A stretch of DNA of 64,000 bases from an uncultured Bacteroidaceae bacterium (GTDB taxonomy: Bacteria > Bacteroidota > Bacteroidia > Bacteroidales > Bacteroidaceae): assembly GCA_944320955.1 (NCBI GenBank), contig CALUJL010000014.1:110657-174656 (forward strand), given 5' to 3'. The notes below the pieces were generated by a model. The model was not told the origin of the DNA and ran no database searches. It saw only the letters and a list, made by a program, of their open reading frames with translations. How positions within the stretch are numbered: the stretch's first letter is position 1; the number at the start of each line of letters is the position of its first letter. Shown here piece after piece: positions 10,701 to 18,885 of this stretch. Both the position numbers and the translations under genes were made by a program.

Positions 10701-11073
10701 TGCCGCTGCCCATGATGGCCACGAGCTTGCCCGTCGTCAGTTCTTCCGGGCGGTCGATGAGCAACTTCTTCGTCAGATGCGTAATGCTCCAGAAGAGGAA
10801 GAGAATGCAGAAGGCACTCATCAGGGCCGACATAAGGTTGACCATGCGGGCCACCTGCGTCACGTCGGAAGCGAACTGCGAGAATACGTTGGCTATCACC
10901 ATGAAAAGCGGTGCCCCGGGCGGGTGTCCTACTTCTAACTTGTAGCCGGTGGTTATAAACTCGGGGCAATCCCAGAAACTTGCCGTAGGCTCGATGGTCA
11001 GGCAGTAGACCACCGCGGCAATCAAAAATGCAGTCCAACCGCACAGGTTGTCGACCAGTCTGTAGTGTTTCAT
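7708..11073 (-). CDS. GT117 / DUF2723 family membrane glycosyltransferase-like protein
   Basis: The 1121-residue protein starts MKHYRLVDNLCGWTAFLIAA and carries the DUF2723 signature (TASFWDCPEFITTGYKLEVG, HPPGAP). About a dozen hydrophobic helices fill residues 10-330 and 560-680. A large non-membrane region follows, with TPR-like helices at the end. Families with this fold (GT-C type) transfer sugars from lipid carriers at the membrane, and GT117 members have been linked to protein O-glycosylation in Bacteroidetes. The substrate here is not known. A -7 element TATCTTTG lies on the minus strand at 11121-11128. The downstream deacetylase overlaps the 3' end. Confidence 0.92.
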   Translation of the reverse strand: MKHYRLVDNLCGWTAFLIAAVVYCLTIEPTASFWDCPEFITTGYKLEVGHPPGAPLFMVIANVFSQFASDVTQVARMVNLMSALMSAFCILFLFWSITHLTKKLLIDRPEELTTGKLVAIMGSGMVGALAYTFSDTFWFSAVEGEVYASSSLFTAVVFWLILKWEDVADDPHSDRWLVFIAYLVGLSIGVHLLNLLCIPAIVLVYYYKKHPNATAKGSLLALAASFVLVAVVLYGMVPGLVKVGGWFELFFVNTLGLPFNTGLIVYIFLLIACLIWGVWESYRGKDERRMKISLLLSVALMGIPFYGHGASSVVIGIIVLAALAFYLLSKQVGEKRKPSVRLLNTTMLCMAMVVIGYSSYAVTVIRSSSNPPMDQNSPEDIFTLGTYLNREQYGSRPLFYGPTFASRPALDVEGNKCMPRIVYGAPTYVRQEKENPSDPDRYVQIQGAMDYEYAQNMIFPRMYSSEARHVAAYKNWVNFEGRTVSYDQCGQILQLQIPTQLENIRFFLSYQLNFMYWRYFMWNFAGRQNDIQGSGEPEHGNWITGIGFIDKMLVGDQSTLPDELKNNKGHNVFYCLPLLLGIIGLLFQAYRKEKGIQGFWVVFFLFFMTGIAIVIYLNQTPGQPRERDYAYAGSFYAFTIWIGMGVAAIYEFLRKRTKKELASAGVATLACLCVPVQMASQTWDDHDRSGRYVCRDFGQNYLYSCQKEGNPTIFTNGDNDTFPLWYCQETEGIRTDMKVCNLSYLNTDWYIDQMKRPSYECPAIPISWERIDYAEGTNNFARVVPDGKVLIDGVRAEDPKLAEELFGKDPYELKTILKHWIVDPDPRLRDFLAENYGDDPIFPTDSFYMDVDTAAVRRSGMLIPTDTIPTRMDLSLKGKGILTKAELMMLDMAAHCNWERPLYMAMTVGTSSQLCFPDYFIQEGLAFRFTPFNRHRTGVDVDTERMYENIMTKFKFGNAADPGVYLDENILRMCNAHRIVMVGTASALLQEGDTARARKMLDYSLQVLPPETVPLDYASNAAGTMAELYYRLGDKAKGARILSELQKKSSQYAHWYLALSEGKLKACTRECMVHAQMLYRVLGLMEQYGHPEFEKASKDFEGINVLMQQRGVFAAETAYAD

Positions 11074-11120
11074 GCTACGATTTTTGTATTCTTTTCTTTG
11101 AGAAGTACACGATTAGGGCG

Positions 11121-11128
11121 CAAAGATA
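11121..11128 (-). promoter_or_regulatory. -7 promoter element of the GT117-NodB operon
   Basis: TATCTTTG on the minus strand matches the Bacteroidetes TAnnTTTG element, 48 bp upstream of the ATG at 11073. Confidence 0.65.
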
Positions 11129-11196
11129 GCGGATATTTCCTATTCCTTTCTGCCCGAAGCCGTTAAAGTAGCTAAAGCCGCCCTTGCCGCTTTCTG

Positions 11197-11265
11197 GGAA
11201 AAGCGCTGCATGAAACTCCGGAAAGCGCTGCCGCTTTTTCCGGAAAGTGCCTGCGCTTTTTCGCG
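11197..11265. repeat. 22-nt phased repeat array, 3 units
   Basis: Unit starts are at 11199, 11221 and 11243, exactly 22 apart, with cores CGCTGCAT, CGCTGCCG and TGCCTGCG. The array ends about 10 bp before the -7 element of the methyltransferase-like gene. Confidence 0.85.
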
Positions 11266-11274
11266 CGGATGCAC

Positions 11275-11282
11275 TATCTTTG
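11275..11282 (+). promoter_or_regulatory. -7 promoter element, near-leaderless start
   Basis: TATCTTTG lies only 9 bp before the ATG at 11292. Transcription would begin within a few bases of the start codon, so the mRNA is probably leaderless or nearly so. This also argues against the upstream in-frame ATG at 11247. Confidence 0.65.
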
Positions 11283-11291
11283 TCCTCCGAT

Positions 11292-12599
11292 ATGAATACT
11301 TCCCGAGAGACACCCCTGCCGCCGCCCGAGGGATTCGACGCGGCCACGTGGCAATTCATCCTCGCCCACCGCACGCCCCCGGCCGACCCGGCGCGCCTCC
11401 TCCTCTCCGCCGCCCGCTATCCGGGGGTCGACATGCGGCGCGCCGCCGCGCAGGTCGAGGGCTGGCAGGCCGCGCGCCGCAAGCTCCCCGCATGGGCCGC
11501 CACCGGGGGGATGCTCTTCCCGCCCCGCCTGGCGCTGGAGCAATGTTCCGGCGAGACTGCCGCACGCTACAAGGCCTCCCTGGCCCGCCGCCTGCTCGAT
11601 GAGGCCGAAGCCGAGGGAGGCGGCCGCCGGATGGCCGACCTGACGGGCGGTTTCGGCGTAGACTGCTCCTACCTGGCCCGCGAGGCGGCCGGGACCGTCT
11701 ACGTAGAACAGCAGGAGGCTCTCTGCCGCTGCGCCCGCCACAACTTCCCCCTCCTCGGCCTGGCGGAGAAGGTGCAGGTCATCTGCGCCCGCGCCGAGGA
11801 CTATCTGGCCTCGACGGCCGGCACTTTCGCCCTCGCCTACCTCGACCCCGCCCGGCGCGACGCGCGGGGAGGCCGCGTCAGTGCCCTGTCCGACTGCACG
11901 CCGGACTGCACCGCCCTGCTCCCCCTCCTGCGGCAGAAAGCGCGCCGCTGCCTCCTGAAGCTCTCGCCGATGCTCGACCTGAGCGAAGCGCTGCGCGCCT
12001 TCGGCGGATGGGTGGAAGAGGCACACGTGGTCTCCGTAGGCGGCGAATGCAAGGAGTTGCTCCTCGCCCTCTGCCTGCAGCCCGCCGCAGGGCGGGAAAT
12101 GCCTGCGCCGGAAGACGTGCCCCTTACGGCCGCCGTCCTCCGCACCGCCGCCCCTCCCCTCTTTTTCCGCTTCACCCGCCGCGAAGAGCAGGCCGCCACG
12201 GCCGGCTATGCTCCGCTCCGCGGCGAAACGGCCGCCTATCTCTACGAACCCGACAGCGCCCTGCTCAAGGCCGGCGCCCTGCGCCTGCCCGCCGCCCGGT
12301 GGGGAATGCTGAAAGCAGGCCCCGACAGCCACCTCTACCTCAGCCCCCGCCACGAGGCGGACTTCCCCGGCCGCTGCTTCCGCGTGGAAGACTACGGCGG
12401 AATGGGCAAGGCCGAGCTCCGCCGCCTGCTCACCGGAGCCACGAAAGGCAACCTGACGGTGCGCGGATTCCCCGCCTCCGTGGCCGACCTGCGCCGCAAG
12501 CTCCGCCTGGCCGAGGGAGGCGACCTCTACTTCTTCGCCGCCACCACCGCCGACGGCCGCCGCATCCTCCTGCGCTGCCGCAAGCCGCAAGAGGAGTAA
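11292..12599 (+). CDS. SAM-dependent methyltransferase with THUMP-like domain
   Basis: The 435-residue protein (start MNTSRET) has a class I methyltransferase core: motif I DLTGGFGVDCSYLAR near residue 110, the acidic VEQQEAL at the end of strand 2, and YLDPARRD in the motif IV position. The C-terminal third resembles the THUMP-like domain found with this core in Bacteroidetes proteins. The family is presumed to methylate RNA, but the exact target is not known. The open frame continues 15 codons further upstream, but that start would lie in the repeat array and before the promoter. An acyltransferase follows 50 bp downstream. Confidence 0.85.
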   Translation: MNTSRETPLPPPEGFDAATWQFILAHRTPPADPARLLLSAARYPGVDMRRAAAQVEGWQAARRKLPAWAATGGMLFPPRLALEQCSGETAARYKASLARRLLDEAEAEGGGRRMADLTGGFGVDCSYLAREAAGTVYVEQQEALCRCARHNFPLLGLAEKVQVICARAEDYLASTAGTFALAYLDPARRDARGGRVSALSDCTPDCTALLPLLRQKARRCLLKLSPMLDLSEALRAFGGWVEEAHVVSVGGECKELLLALCLQPAAGREMPAPEDVPLTAAVLRTAAPPLFFRFTRREEQAATAGYAPLRGETAAYLYEPDSALLKAGALRLPAARWGMLKAGPDSHLYLSPRHEADFPGRCFRVEDYGGMGKAELRRLLTGATKGNLTVRGFPASVADLRRKLRLAEGGDLYFFAATTADGRRILLRCRKPQEE

Positions 12600-12649
12600 A
12601 CGCCCCCAATCCCGGCACATTTGCCACCACGCCACAACCGAAAACCCGC

Positions 12650-13729
12650 ATGACCACGCCCGAAGAAATCCAGTCCAAGACCATCGCCCTGCTGCGCTTC
12701 CCGCTCATCGCGGCGGTAGTCTTCGTCCACTGCACGCTCGAAGAGACGCTCCCCGCCCCCACCCCGCTCTACGGGACGCTCGTCCGCATCCTGAAATACC
12801 AGCTCGGCGGCATCGCCGTGCCGCTGTTTTTCTTCCTCTCCGGCTACCTGTTTTTCTATAAACGCAGCTTCAGCCCTTCCGTCTATGCGGAAAAACTCCG
12901 CCGTCGCGCCCGCACGCTGCTCATTCCCTACCTGCTCTGGAACGTGCTTTTCCTCCTGCTTTACTGGGCGGCGCACGCACTTTTCCCCGGACTGTTTACG
13001 GGAAAGGAGCTCGTCGTGGCCGACTTGTCGCCCGCCGAGGTGGCGCGTCTCTTCTGGGACGGCAACGATTCCTGCCCGCTCGACCAGCCCCTCTGGTTTT
13101 TGCGCGACCTGATGGTCGCCACGGCGCTCGCCCCGCTCGTCTACGCGCTACTGCGCCGGGGCAGAGGGGCAGGGCTCGCCGCGCTCGGCCTGCTCTTCCT
13201 GGGCAGTTCGTCCAACGGTTGGGAAGGCTTCCTGCAGCTGCCCGCGGGACTCTCGGCAAAGGCCCTGTTCTTCTTCGGCTTCGGGGCCTGGTTCAGCATC
13301 CGTGGCCGGCTCTTCACCGAGGCACTGTGCCGTCTGGCCTGGCCTGCCGCGGCGGCCGGCGCGGGGCTGTTTGCGGTCGAATTCCTGGCCGCTTCCACGC
13401 CGTGGCTCTGCGAGACGGCCCACCGGCTGGGCCTCGTTTGCGGCGTAGTGGCCGTGGCCAACCTCGCCCGCTGGGGCGTGGAGCGGCGGGCGTGGCGCCC
13501 CGTGCCGTTCCTCTGGTCGGCCACTTTCTTCATCTATGCCTACCACCTGCCGTTTACCGCCGTCGCCAAGAAACTCCTCCTGCGCCTCGCCCCCGACGCT
13601 TCGGCAGGCGGGGCGCTGCTCCTCAACGCCGCCACCGTGGCCGTCCTCTGCCTCCTCGGCGCGGCGGCCTACCGGCTTCTCGCCCGCCTCTGCCCCCGAT
13701 TGTGCGGCCTGCTCTGCGGCGGGCGGTGA
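12650..13729 (+). CDS. Acyltransferase 3 family membrane protein (copy 1)
   Basis: This is a 359-residue integral membrane protein with about ten hydrophobic helices. It starts MTTPEEIQSKTIALLRFPLI and carries the family's early His (VFVHCTLEE), the FFLSGYLFFYK segment and RRRARTLLIPYLLWN. Acyltransferase 3 proteins O-acylate (often O-acetylate) surface sugars or peptidoglycan. The start was chosen by alignment with copy 2 at 14483, because the same frame is open far upstream over the methyltransferase gene. Copy 2 matches it closely at both ends, while the middle has diverged. Confidence 0.88.
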   Translation: MTTPEEIQSKTIALLRFPLIAAVVFVHCTLEETLPAPTPLYGTLVRILKYQLGGIAVPLFFFLSGYLFFYKRSFSPSVYAEKLRRRARTLLIPYLLWNVLFLLLYWAAHALFPGLFTGKELVVADLSPAEVARLFWDGNDSCPLDQPLWFLRDLMVATALAPLVYALLRRGRGAGLAALGLLFLGSSSNGWEGFLQLPAGLSAKALFFFGFGAWFSIRGRLFTEALCRLAWPAAAAGAGLFAVEFLAASTPWLCETAHRLGLVCGVVAVANLARWGVERRAWRPVPFLWSATFFIYAYHLPFTAVAKKLLLRLAPDASAGGALLLNAATVAVLCLLGAAAYRLLARLCPRLCGLLCGGR

Positions 13730-13770
13730 GGGACGCGGCCGCTGCTGCCCCGGAGTGCGGCCGCCCGCCG

Positions 13771-13883
13771 GGAAAAGCGCTGCCGCTATTTCCAAAAAGC
13801 CCTGCATGTTTCCGGGAAAAGCGCTGCATCTTTTCGCCGCAAGTGCCACATGTTTTCCCAAAACTCCTGCCGGCCTTTGCCCG
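13771..13883. repeat. 22-nt phased repeat array, 5 units
   Basis: Unit starts are at 13773, 13795, 13817, 13839 and 13861, all 22 apart. Cores are CGCTGCCG, CCCTGCAT, CGCTGCAT, TGCCACAT and a decayed last unit whose end reads CCTTTGCC. That last unit supplies the TTTG of the promoter that follows. Confidence 0.9.
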
Positions 13884-13907
13884 TTCGGGCTGAATTCTGT
13901 ACATTTG
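13876..13907 (+). promoter_or_regulatory. Promoter with -33 TTTG and -7 TACATTTG
   Basis: TTTG at 13876-13879 and TACATTTG at 13900-13907 are separated by 20 bp, close to the Bacteroides consensus. The -33 box is the tail of a 22-nt repeat unit. The same arrangement and flanking bases (TACATTTGCGGCA) recur at 15737-15768. No protein gene follows within 570 bp. Confidence 0.65.
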
Positions 13908-14482
13908 CGGCAAACAAAAACGAAAAGGCACGAAACAGAAAAGAAAAAGAGATTCATGACATAACCGTATTTGCTGCGCTTCGTCCCACGGAAAAATACG
14001 ACCAATCTATCAATAAGCCAGGAAGAACCGCCAAGCGGATACGCCTCCTCCGAGGTGTGTTCCTTTGTGCTATTTTAGGCTGGCTTGGGTGATTTGGTCG
14101 TTACCTTCTGTGGACTAAAATACACGGTGCACACCTTTTTTCGTGCCCTTGCCCCGCGTATCTCCCCGCGCAGCCCGGCTTCACCCCAAAACCCCACAGC
14201 CTATGACGTAACGACCCCTCCGCACCCCCTCCAGCCTGCCGCCACTTCCACAGAGAAAACGACCAACCCCTCCCCCCGAAGTGCCAGGAGCCGCAGCACG
14301 CACACAGGTACTCGCAGCGTTTTTTTGCGCCCCCCGAAGGCCTGGGCCGCCATGCACTCCGCATCGCGACGCAGGCCTCATCGGCAATCCGCCCGGCGGT
14401 TTGCCCTTCTCCACCTTGCCGCAAGGCAGGGAAACGCCGTAGCCATACGGCACAAGTAGAACGCAAAAAAACGAACTCCCCT

Positions 14483-15568
14483 ATGCTTACATCCGAACAA
14501 ATCCAGTCCCGGACCATCGCCCTGCTGCGCTTCCCGCTCATCGTGGCGGTGGTCTTCATCCACGCCACAGTGGAAGAAACGCTCCCCGCCCCCGACCCGC
14601 TCTACAAGACCCTCGTCCATCACCTCAAAGCCCAGCTCTGCGCCATAGCCGTGCCGCTGTTTTTCTTCCTCTCCGGCTTCCTTTTCTTCTACAAACTCCG
14701 CTTCAGCCCTTCCGTCTACGCGGAGAAACTCCGCCGTCGCGCCCGCACGCTGCTCATTCCCTACCTGCTTTGGAACGCGCTCTTCATCCTGCTCTTCTGG
14801 ACGGCGCAAGGGCTTTTCCCCGCGATGTTTGCGGGAAACGCCGCCCTCATACGCGACTGTTCGCCCACGGAGCTGGCACTTCTGTTCTGGGGCTCTGCGG
14901 CCCACGTCCATCCCATCGACTTCCCTCTCTGGTTTGTGCGGGACCTTATGGTCGTCATGCTCCTGTCTCCCGCCGTCTTCCTGCTGCTCCGGCGGGGAAA
15001 ACAGGCCGGCCTGTGCCTGCTCGGGCTGCTCTTCCTGCTGTCTTCCTCCGAGGGTTGGAGCACACCGCTGCACTTCCCCATCGGCTTTTCGGCCACGGCC
15101 CTGTTCTTTTTCGGCTTCGGCGCCTGGTTCAGCATCCACGGCCGGCTCTTCACCGAGGCGCTGCGGGGAGCCGGATGGCCTGCCGCCGCGGCCTGCATCG
15201 TGCTCTTCGCCGCAAGCGACTGGGCATACGGAAGTATCGACTGGGCAGCCACCGTTGCCCACCGGGCTGCCCTCGTTGCAGGGCTCGTGGCAGTGGTTTG
15301 CTTCGCCCGGTGGGGTGTGGAGCGGGAAAAGATGCGCCCCGTACCGTTCCTCTGGTCGGCCACTTTCTTCATCTATGCCTACCACGGATTTTTCAGCTCT
15401 GCAATCAACAAAATACCCGTCCGCCTCTTTCCCGACGCTCCGGCAGTGGGCATCCTGCTTTTCAACTTCGCCACCGTGGCCGTCCTCTGCCTCCTCGGCG
15501 CGGCGGCCTACCATCTTCTCGCCCGCCTCTGCCCCCGCTTCACGGCCTTGCTCTGCGGCGGGCGGTGA
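14483..15568 (+). CDS. Acyltransferase 3 family membrane protein (copy 2)
   Basis: This 361-residue paralogue of the gene at 12650 starts MLTSEQIQSRTIALLRFPLI and has the same helices and motifs (VFIHATVEE, FFFLSGFLFFYK, RRRARTLLIPYLLWN). The two copies share long, nearly identical stretches: the FSPSVYAEKLRRRART block, FFFGFGAWFSI, VPFLWSATFFIYAYH and the C-terminal AAAYxLLARLCPR. The identity continues past the stop codon (GCGGCGGGCGGTGAGGG and beyond). The central loops differ, which suggests different acceptors or donors. Its likely role is O-acylation of a surface glycan; its own promoter is not obvious. Confidence 0.88.
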   Translation: MLTSEQIQSRTIALLRFPLIVAVVFIHATVEETLPAPDPLYKTLVHHLKAQLCAIAVPLFFFLSGFLFFYKLRFSPSVYAEKLRRRARTLLIPYLLWNALFILLFWTAQGLFPAMFAGNAALIRDCSPTELALLFWGSAAHVHPIDFPLWFVRDLMVVMLLSPAVFLLLRRGKQAGLCLLGLLFLLSSSEGWSTPLHFPIGFSATALFFFGFGAWFSIHGRLFTEALRGAGWPAAAACIVLFAASDWAYGSIDWAATVAHRAALVAGLVAVVCFARWGVEREKMRPVPFLWSATFFIYAYHGFFSSAINKIPVRLFPDAPAVGILLFNFATVAVLCLLGAAAYHLLARLCPRFTALLCGGR

Positions 15569-15587
15569 GGGACGCGGCCGCTTTCCG

Positions 15588-15744
15588 GGAAAAGTGCCGC
15601 ACCTTTCTTCCAAAAGCCCTGCATGTTTTCCCGAAAAGCCCTGCATGAAATTCCGAAAAGTGCCGCATGTTTTCCCTGGAGGGACTGCATGAAATCCCGA
15701 AAGATGCGGCCCCTGCGGCGGAAAGCGGCGCGGCGGTTTGCCAA
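15588..15744. repeat. 22-nt phased repeat array, 7 units
   Basis: This is the clearest array. Units start at 15590, 15612, 15634, 15656, 15678, 15700 and 15722, with no slip in register although units 5-7 have decayed (GGAGG, AAAG, AAAG). Cores include TGCCGCAC, CCCTGCAT and TGCCGCAT. In two units the downstream arm is GAAATCCC or GAAATTCC instead of TTTTCCC. Confidence 0.95.
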
Positions 15745-15768
15745 TACGGGGCGAAATCGGTACATTTG
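15737..15768 (+). promoter_or_regulatory. Promoter of the AICAR transformylase gene
   Basis: TTTG at 15737-15740 and TACATTTG at 15761-15768 have a 20-bp spacer. As at 13876, the -33 box is the tail of the last repeat unit. The ATG is 65 bp downstream. Confidence 0.7.
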
Positions 15769-15833
15769 CGGCACGGAAAACCGCGGAATGCGGAGCCCCT
15801 CCCTACCGAACCATCCCTAAAAACCGATAAGAA

Positions 15834-17015
15834 ATGGCAAAAGAACTCGAACTGAAGTACGGGTGCAACCCCAACCAGAAGCCCGCGCGCATCTTCATGC
15901 AGCAGGGCGAACTCCCCCTCGAAGTGCTCAACGGACGGCCGGGATACATCAATTTCCTCGACGCCCTCAACAGCTGGCAGCTCGTACGCGAGCTGAAAGA
16001 AGCCACCGGCCTGGCCGCCGCCGCCAGCTTCAAGCACGTCTCCCCCGCCGGGGCGGCAGTGGGGCTGCCCCTGAGCGATACGCTGCGGAAGATTTACTTC
16101 GTGGACGACGTGGACTTCCCCCTTACGCCCATCGCCACGGCCTACGCACGCGCCCGCGGCGCGGACCGCATGTCGTCCTACGGCGACTTCGTGGCCCTGA
16201 GCGAAACCTGCGACGAAGCCACCGCGCGCCTGCTCTCCCGCGAGGTGAGCGACGGCGTGATTGCCCCGGACTACACGCCCGAGGCGCTCGAAGTGCTGCG
16301 CAAAAAACGGAAAGGCACGTATAACGTCATCAAAATAGACCCCTCTTACCGCCCCGCCCCCGTGGAGCACAAGGACGTCTACGGCGTGACTTTCGAACAG
16401 GGCCGCAACGAGGTGAAGCTCGACGAGAGCCTCCTCCAGAACCTCCCCACGCAAAACAAGGACCTCCCCGCCGAAGCCCGCCGCGACCTGCTCATCTCCC
16501 TGATAACGCTCAAGTACACGCAGTCGAACTCCGTGTGCTACGCCAAAGACGGGCAGGCCATCGGCATCGGGGCCGGGCAGCAAAGCCGCATCCACTGCAC
16601 ACGCCTGGCCGGAAACAAGGCCGACATCTGGTACTTGCGCCAGCATCCCAAGGTAATGGGGCTGCCTTTCAAAGAAGGCATACGGCGCGCCGACCGGGAC
16701 AACACCATCGACGTCTACATTTCGGAAGACCACGACGACGTGCTCCGCGAGGGAACCTGGCAACTCTTCTTCACCCGGCGGCCAGAGCCCTTGACCCGCG
16801 AGGAAAAGCGGGCCTGGTTGGACACACAGACTGGCGTTTCGCTCGGCTCGGACGCCTTCTTTCCGTTTGGGGACAACATCGAACGCGCACACAAGAGCGG
16901 CGTTTGCTACATAGCGCAGGCGGGCGGCTCGGTCCGCGATGACAATGTCATCGAAACCTGCGACAAATACGGCATCGCGATGGCCTTCACCGGCGTGCGC
17001 CTCTTCCACCATTAA
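15834..17015 (+). CDS. Stand-alone AICAR transformylase (PurH-like formyltransferase)
   Basis: The enzyme transfers a formyl group from 10-formyl-tetrahydrofolate to AICAR in the penultimate step of IMP synthesis. The 393-residue protein carries the AICARFT domain alone: the catalytic Lys-His pair in SFKHVSPAGAAVG, the QQSRIHCTRLAGNK segment and SDAFFPFGDNIERAHKSG. It lacks the N-terminal IMP cyclohydrolase domain of bifunctional PurH (about 590 residues). Similar single-domain enzymes are known in other bacteria, so cyclohydrolase activity must come from another gene outside this window. It has its own promoter and a terminator hairpin after the stop. Confidence 0.9.
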   Translation: MAKELELKYGCNPNQKPARIFMQQGELPLEVLNGRPGYINFLDALNSWQLVRELKEATGLAAAASFKHVSPAGAAVGLPLSDTLRKIYFVDDVDFPLTPIATAYARARGADRMSSYGDFVALSETCDEATARLLSREVSDGVIAPDYTPEALEVLRKKRKGTYNVIKIDPSYRPAPVEHKDVYGVTFEQGRNEVKLDESLLQNLPTQNKDLPAEARRDLLISLITLKYTQSNSVCYAKDGQAIGIGAGQQSRIHCTRLAGNKADIWYLRQHPKVMGLPFKEGIRRADRDNTIDVYISEDHDDVLREGTWQLFFTRRPEPLTREEKRAWLDTQTGVSLGSDAFFPFGDNIERAHKSGVCYIAQAGGSVRDDNVIETCDKYGIAMAFTGVRLFHH

Positions 17016-17042
17016 GCAAAACGTGCTCCCCGGAGCTGCAGA

Positions 17043-17082
17043 AAGCCCGGTATCCGCAGTGGTCGGATGCCGGGCTTATTCG
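17043..17082 (+). terminator. Terminator hairpin after the AICAR transformylase gene
   Basis: A 14-bp stem (17043-17056 with 17064-17077, one G-T pair) encloses a 7-nt loop, 28 bp after the stop. The T tract is short (TTATT). Confidence 0.7.
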
Positions 17083-17125
17083 TGTCCGCCCCGGGGGAAG
17101 AAAGCGGCTCCTGCGGCGTTTTCCG

Positions 17126-17281
17126 CGGGAAGCGCCGCAAGTCCGGGACAAGGGGACTGCCCCGCCCCGGAAAAAGCGGCAGCGCTTTCGGGGAAAAGAT
17201 GCGGCACTTTTCCCCGAAAGTGCCGCAACTTTCCGTAAGAAGCACCGCAGCTTTCGCCAGAAAACGGCAGCGCCCCGCCCC
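17126..17281. repeat. 22-nt phased repeat array, 7 units of mixed orientation
   Basis: Unit starts are at 17128, 17150, 17172, 17194, 17216, 17238 and 17260. Units 3 and 4 have the reversed cores CGGCAGCG and ATGCGGCA, and unit 5 has the forward core TGCCGCAA, yet the 22-nt register does not change. The unit 4/5 junction forms a perfect 10-bp stem (GCGGCACTTT with AAAGTGCCGC). The array fills much of the 370-bp gap between the convergent AICAR transformylase and tyrS genes. Confidence 0.9.
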
Positions 17282-17298
17282 GCGGCGGCCGCGGCAGC

Positions 17299-17338
17299 AA
17301 AAAAAAGCCCCGCCGCTTCCCGGAGGAAGGGGCGGGGA
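17299..17338 (-). terminator. Intrinsic terminator of tyrS
   Basis: Read on the minus strand, a 14-bp GC-rich stem with one mismatch (17307-17320 with 17325-17338) is followed by T8. It lies about 50 bp after the tyrS stop. Confidence 0.85.
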
Positions 17339-17385
17339 CTGACGGTATATGAAGCAAAGTTAGTTGGCCAAAGGCACCGCGCGGC

Positions 17386-18684
<1,299 letters not shown>

Positions 18685-18732
18685 CGAATGATCTTATTGG
18701 TTTTTCGCTATTGGAGTTATGGATTTCAGCGG

Positions 18733-18740
18733 CAAAGGTA
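18733..18740 (-). promoter_or_regulatory. -7 promoter element of tyrS
   Basis: TACCTTTG on the minus strand, about 50 bp upstream of the tyrS ATG. A 22-nt repeat array starts about 35 bp further upstream. Confidence 0.65.
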
Positions 18741-18773
18741 CGACTCTTTCTCGTATCGGCCAACTTCTTCTCC

Positions 18774-18864
18774 CAAAAAGCCCCTGCCCTTCCGGAGAAA
18801 AGCGCTGCATGTTTTCGGAAAAAGTGCTGCCGCTTTTTTGGAAAAGCGGCAGCTGTTTTATCAA
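18774..18864. repeat. 22-nt phased repeat array, 4 units
   Basis: Unit starts are at 18776, 18798, 18820 and 18842, exactly 22 apart. Cores are CCCCTGCC, CGCTGCAT, TGCTGCCG and the inverted CGGCAGCT. The array lies between tyrS and an AT-rich orphan gene. Confidence 0.9.
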
Positions 18865-18885
18865 GACCTGATTACTAGTTATCCC

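Larger units (their letters stand above)
13730..14482. other. 753-bp gap between the two acyltransferases
   Basis: The gap holds a 22-nt repeat array (13771-13883), a strong promoter-like sequence (13876-13907) and then about 570 bp with no convincing gene. Just after the promoter, ATG-ACA-TAA gives no usable reading frame. The sequence from 13908 to about 14140 is more AT-rich than its surroundings. It contains a small stem (ACGCCTC with GAGGTGT near 14040-14060) and ends with a T6 run near 14133-14138, so an untranslated RNA is possible. A 124-codon frame at 14085-14459 has no recognisable features. Confidence 0.5.

Noticed and set aside
7804..10938. 1044-codon open frame on the plus strand opposite the GT117 gene
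   Set aside because: Shadow of a GC-rich gene; composition lacks domains and the opposite frame is a clear family protein.
14085..14459. 124-codon frame between the acyltransferases
   Set aside because: No family resemblance, low-complexity composition, no promoter immediately upstream.
15588..15744. CRISPR array
   Set aside because: Units are 22 nt and contiguous with no unique spacers, and no cas genes are present.
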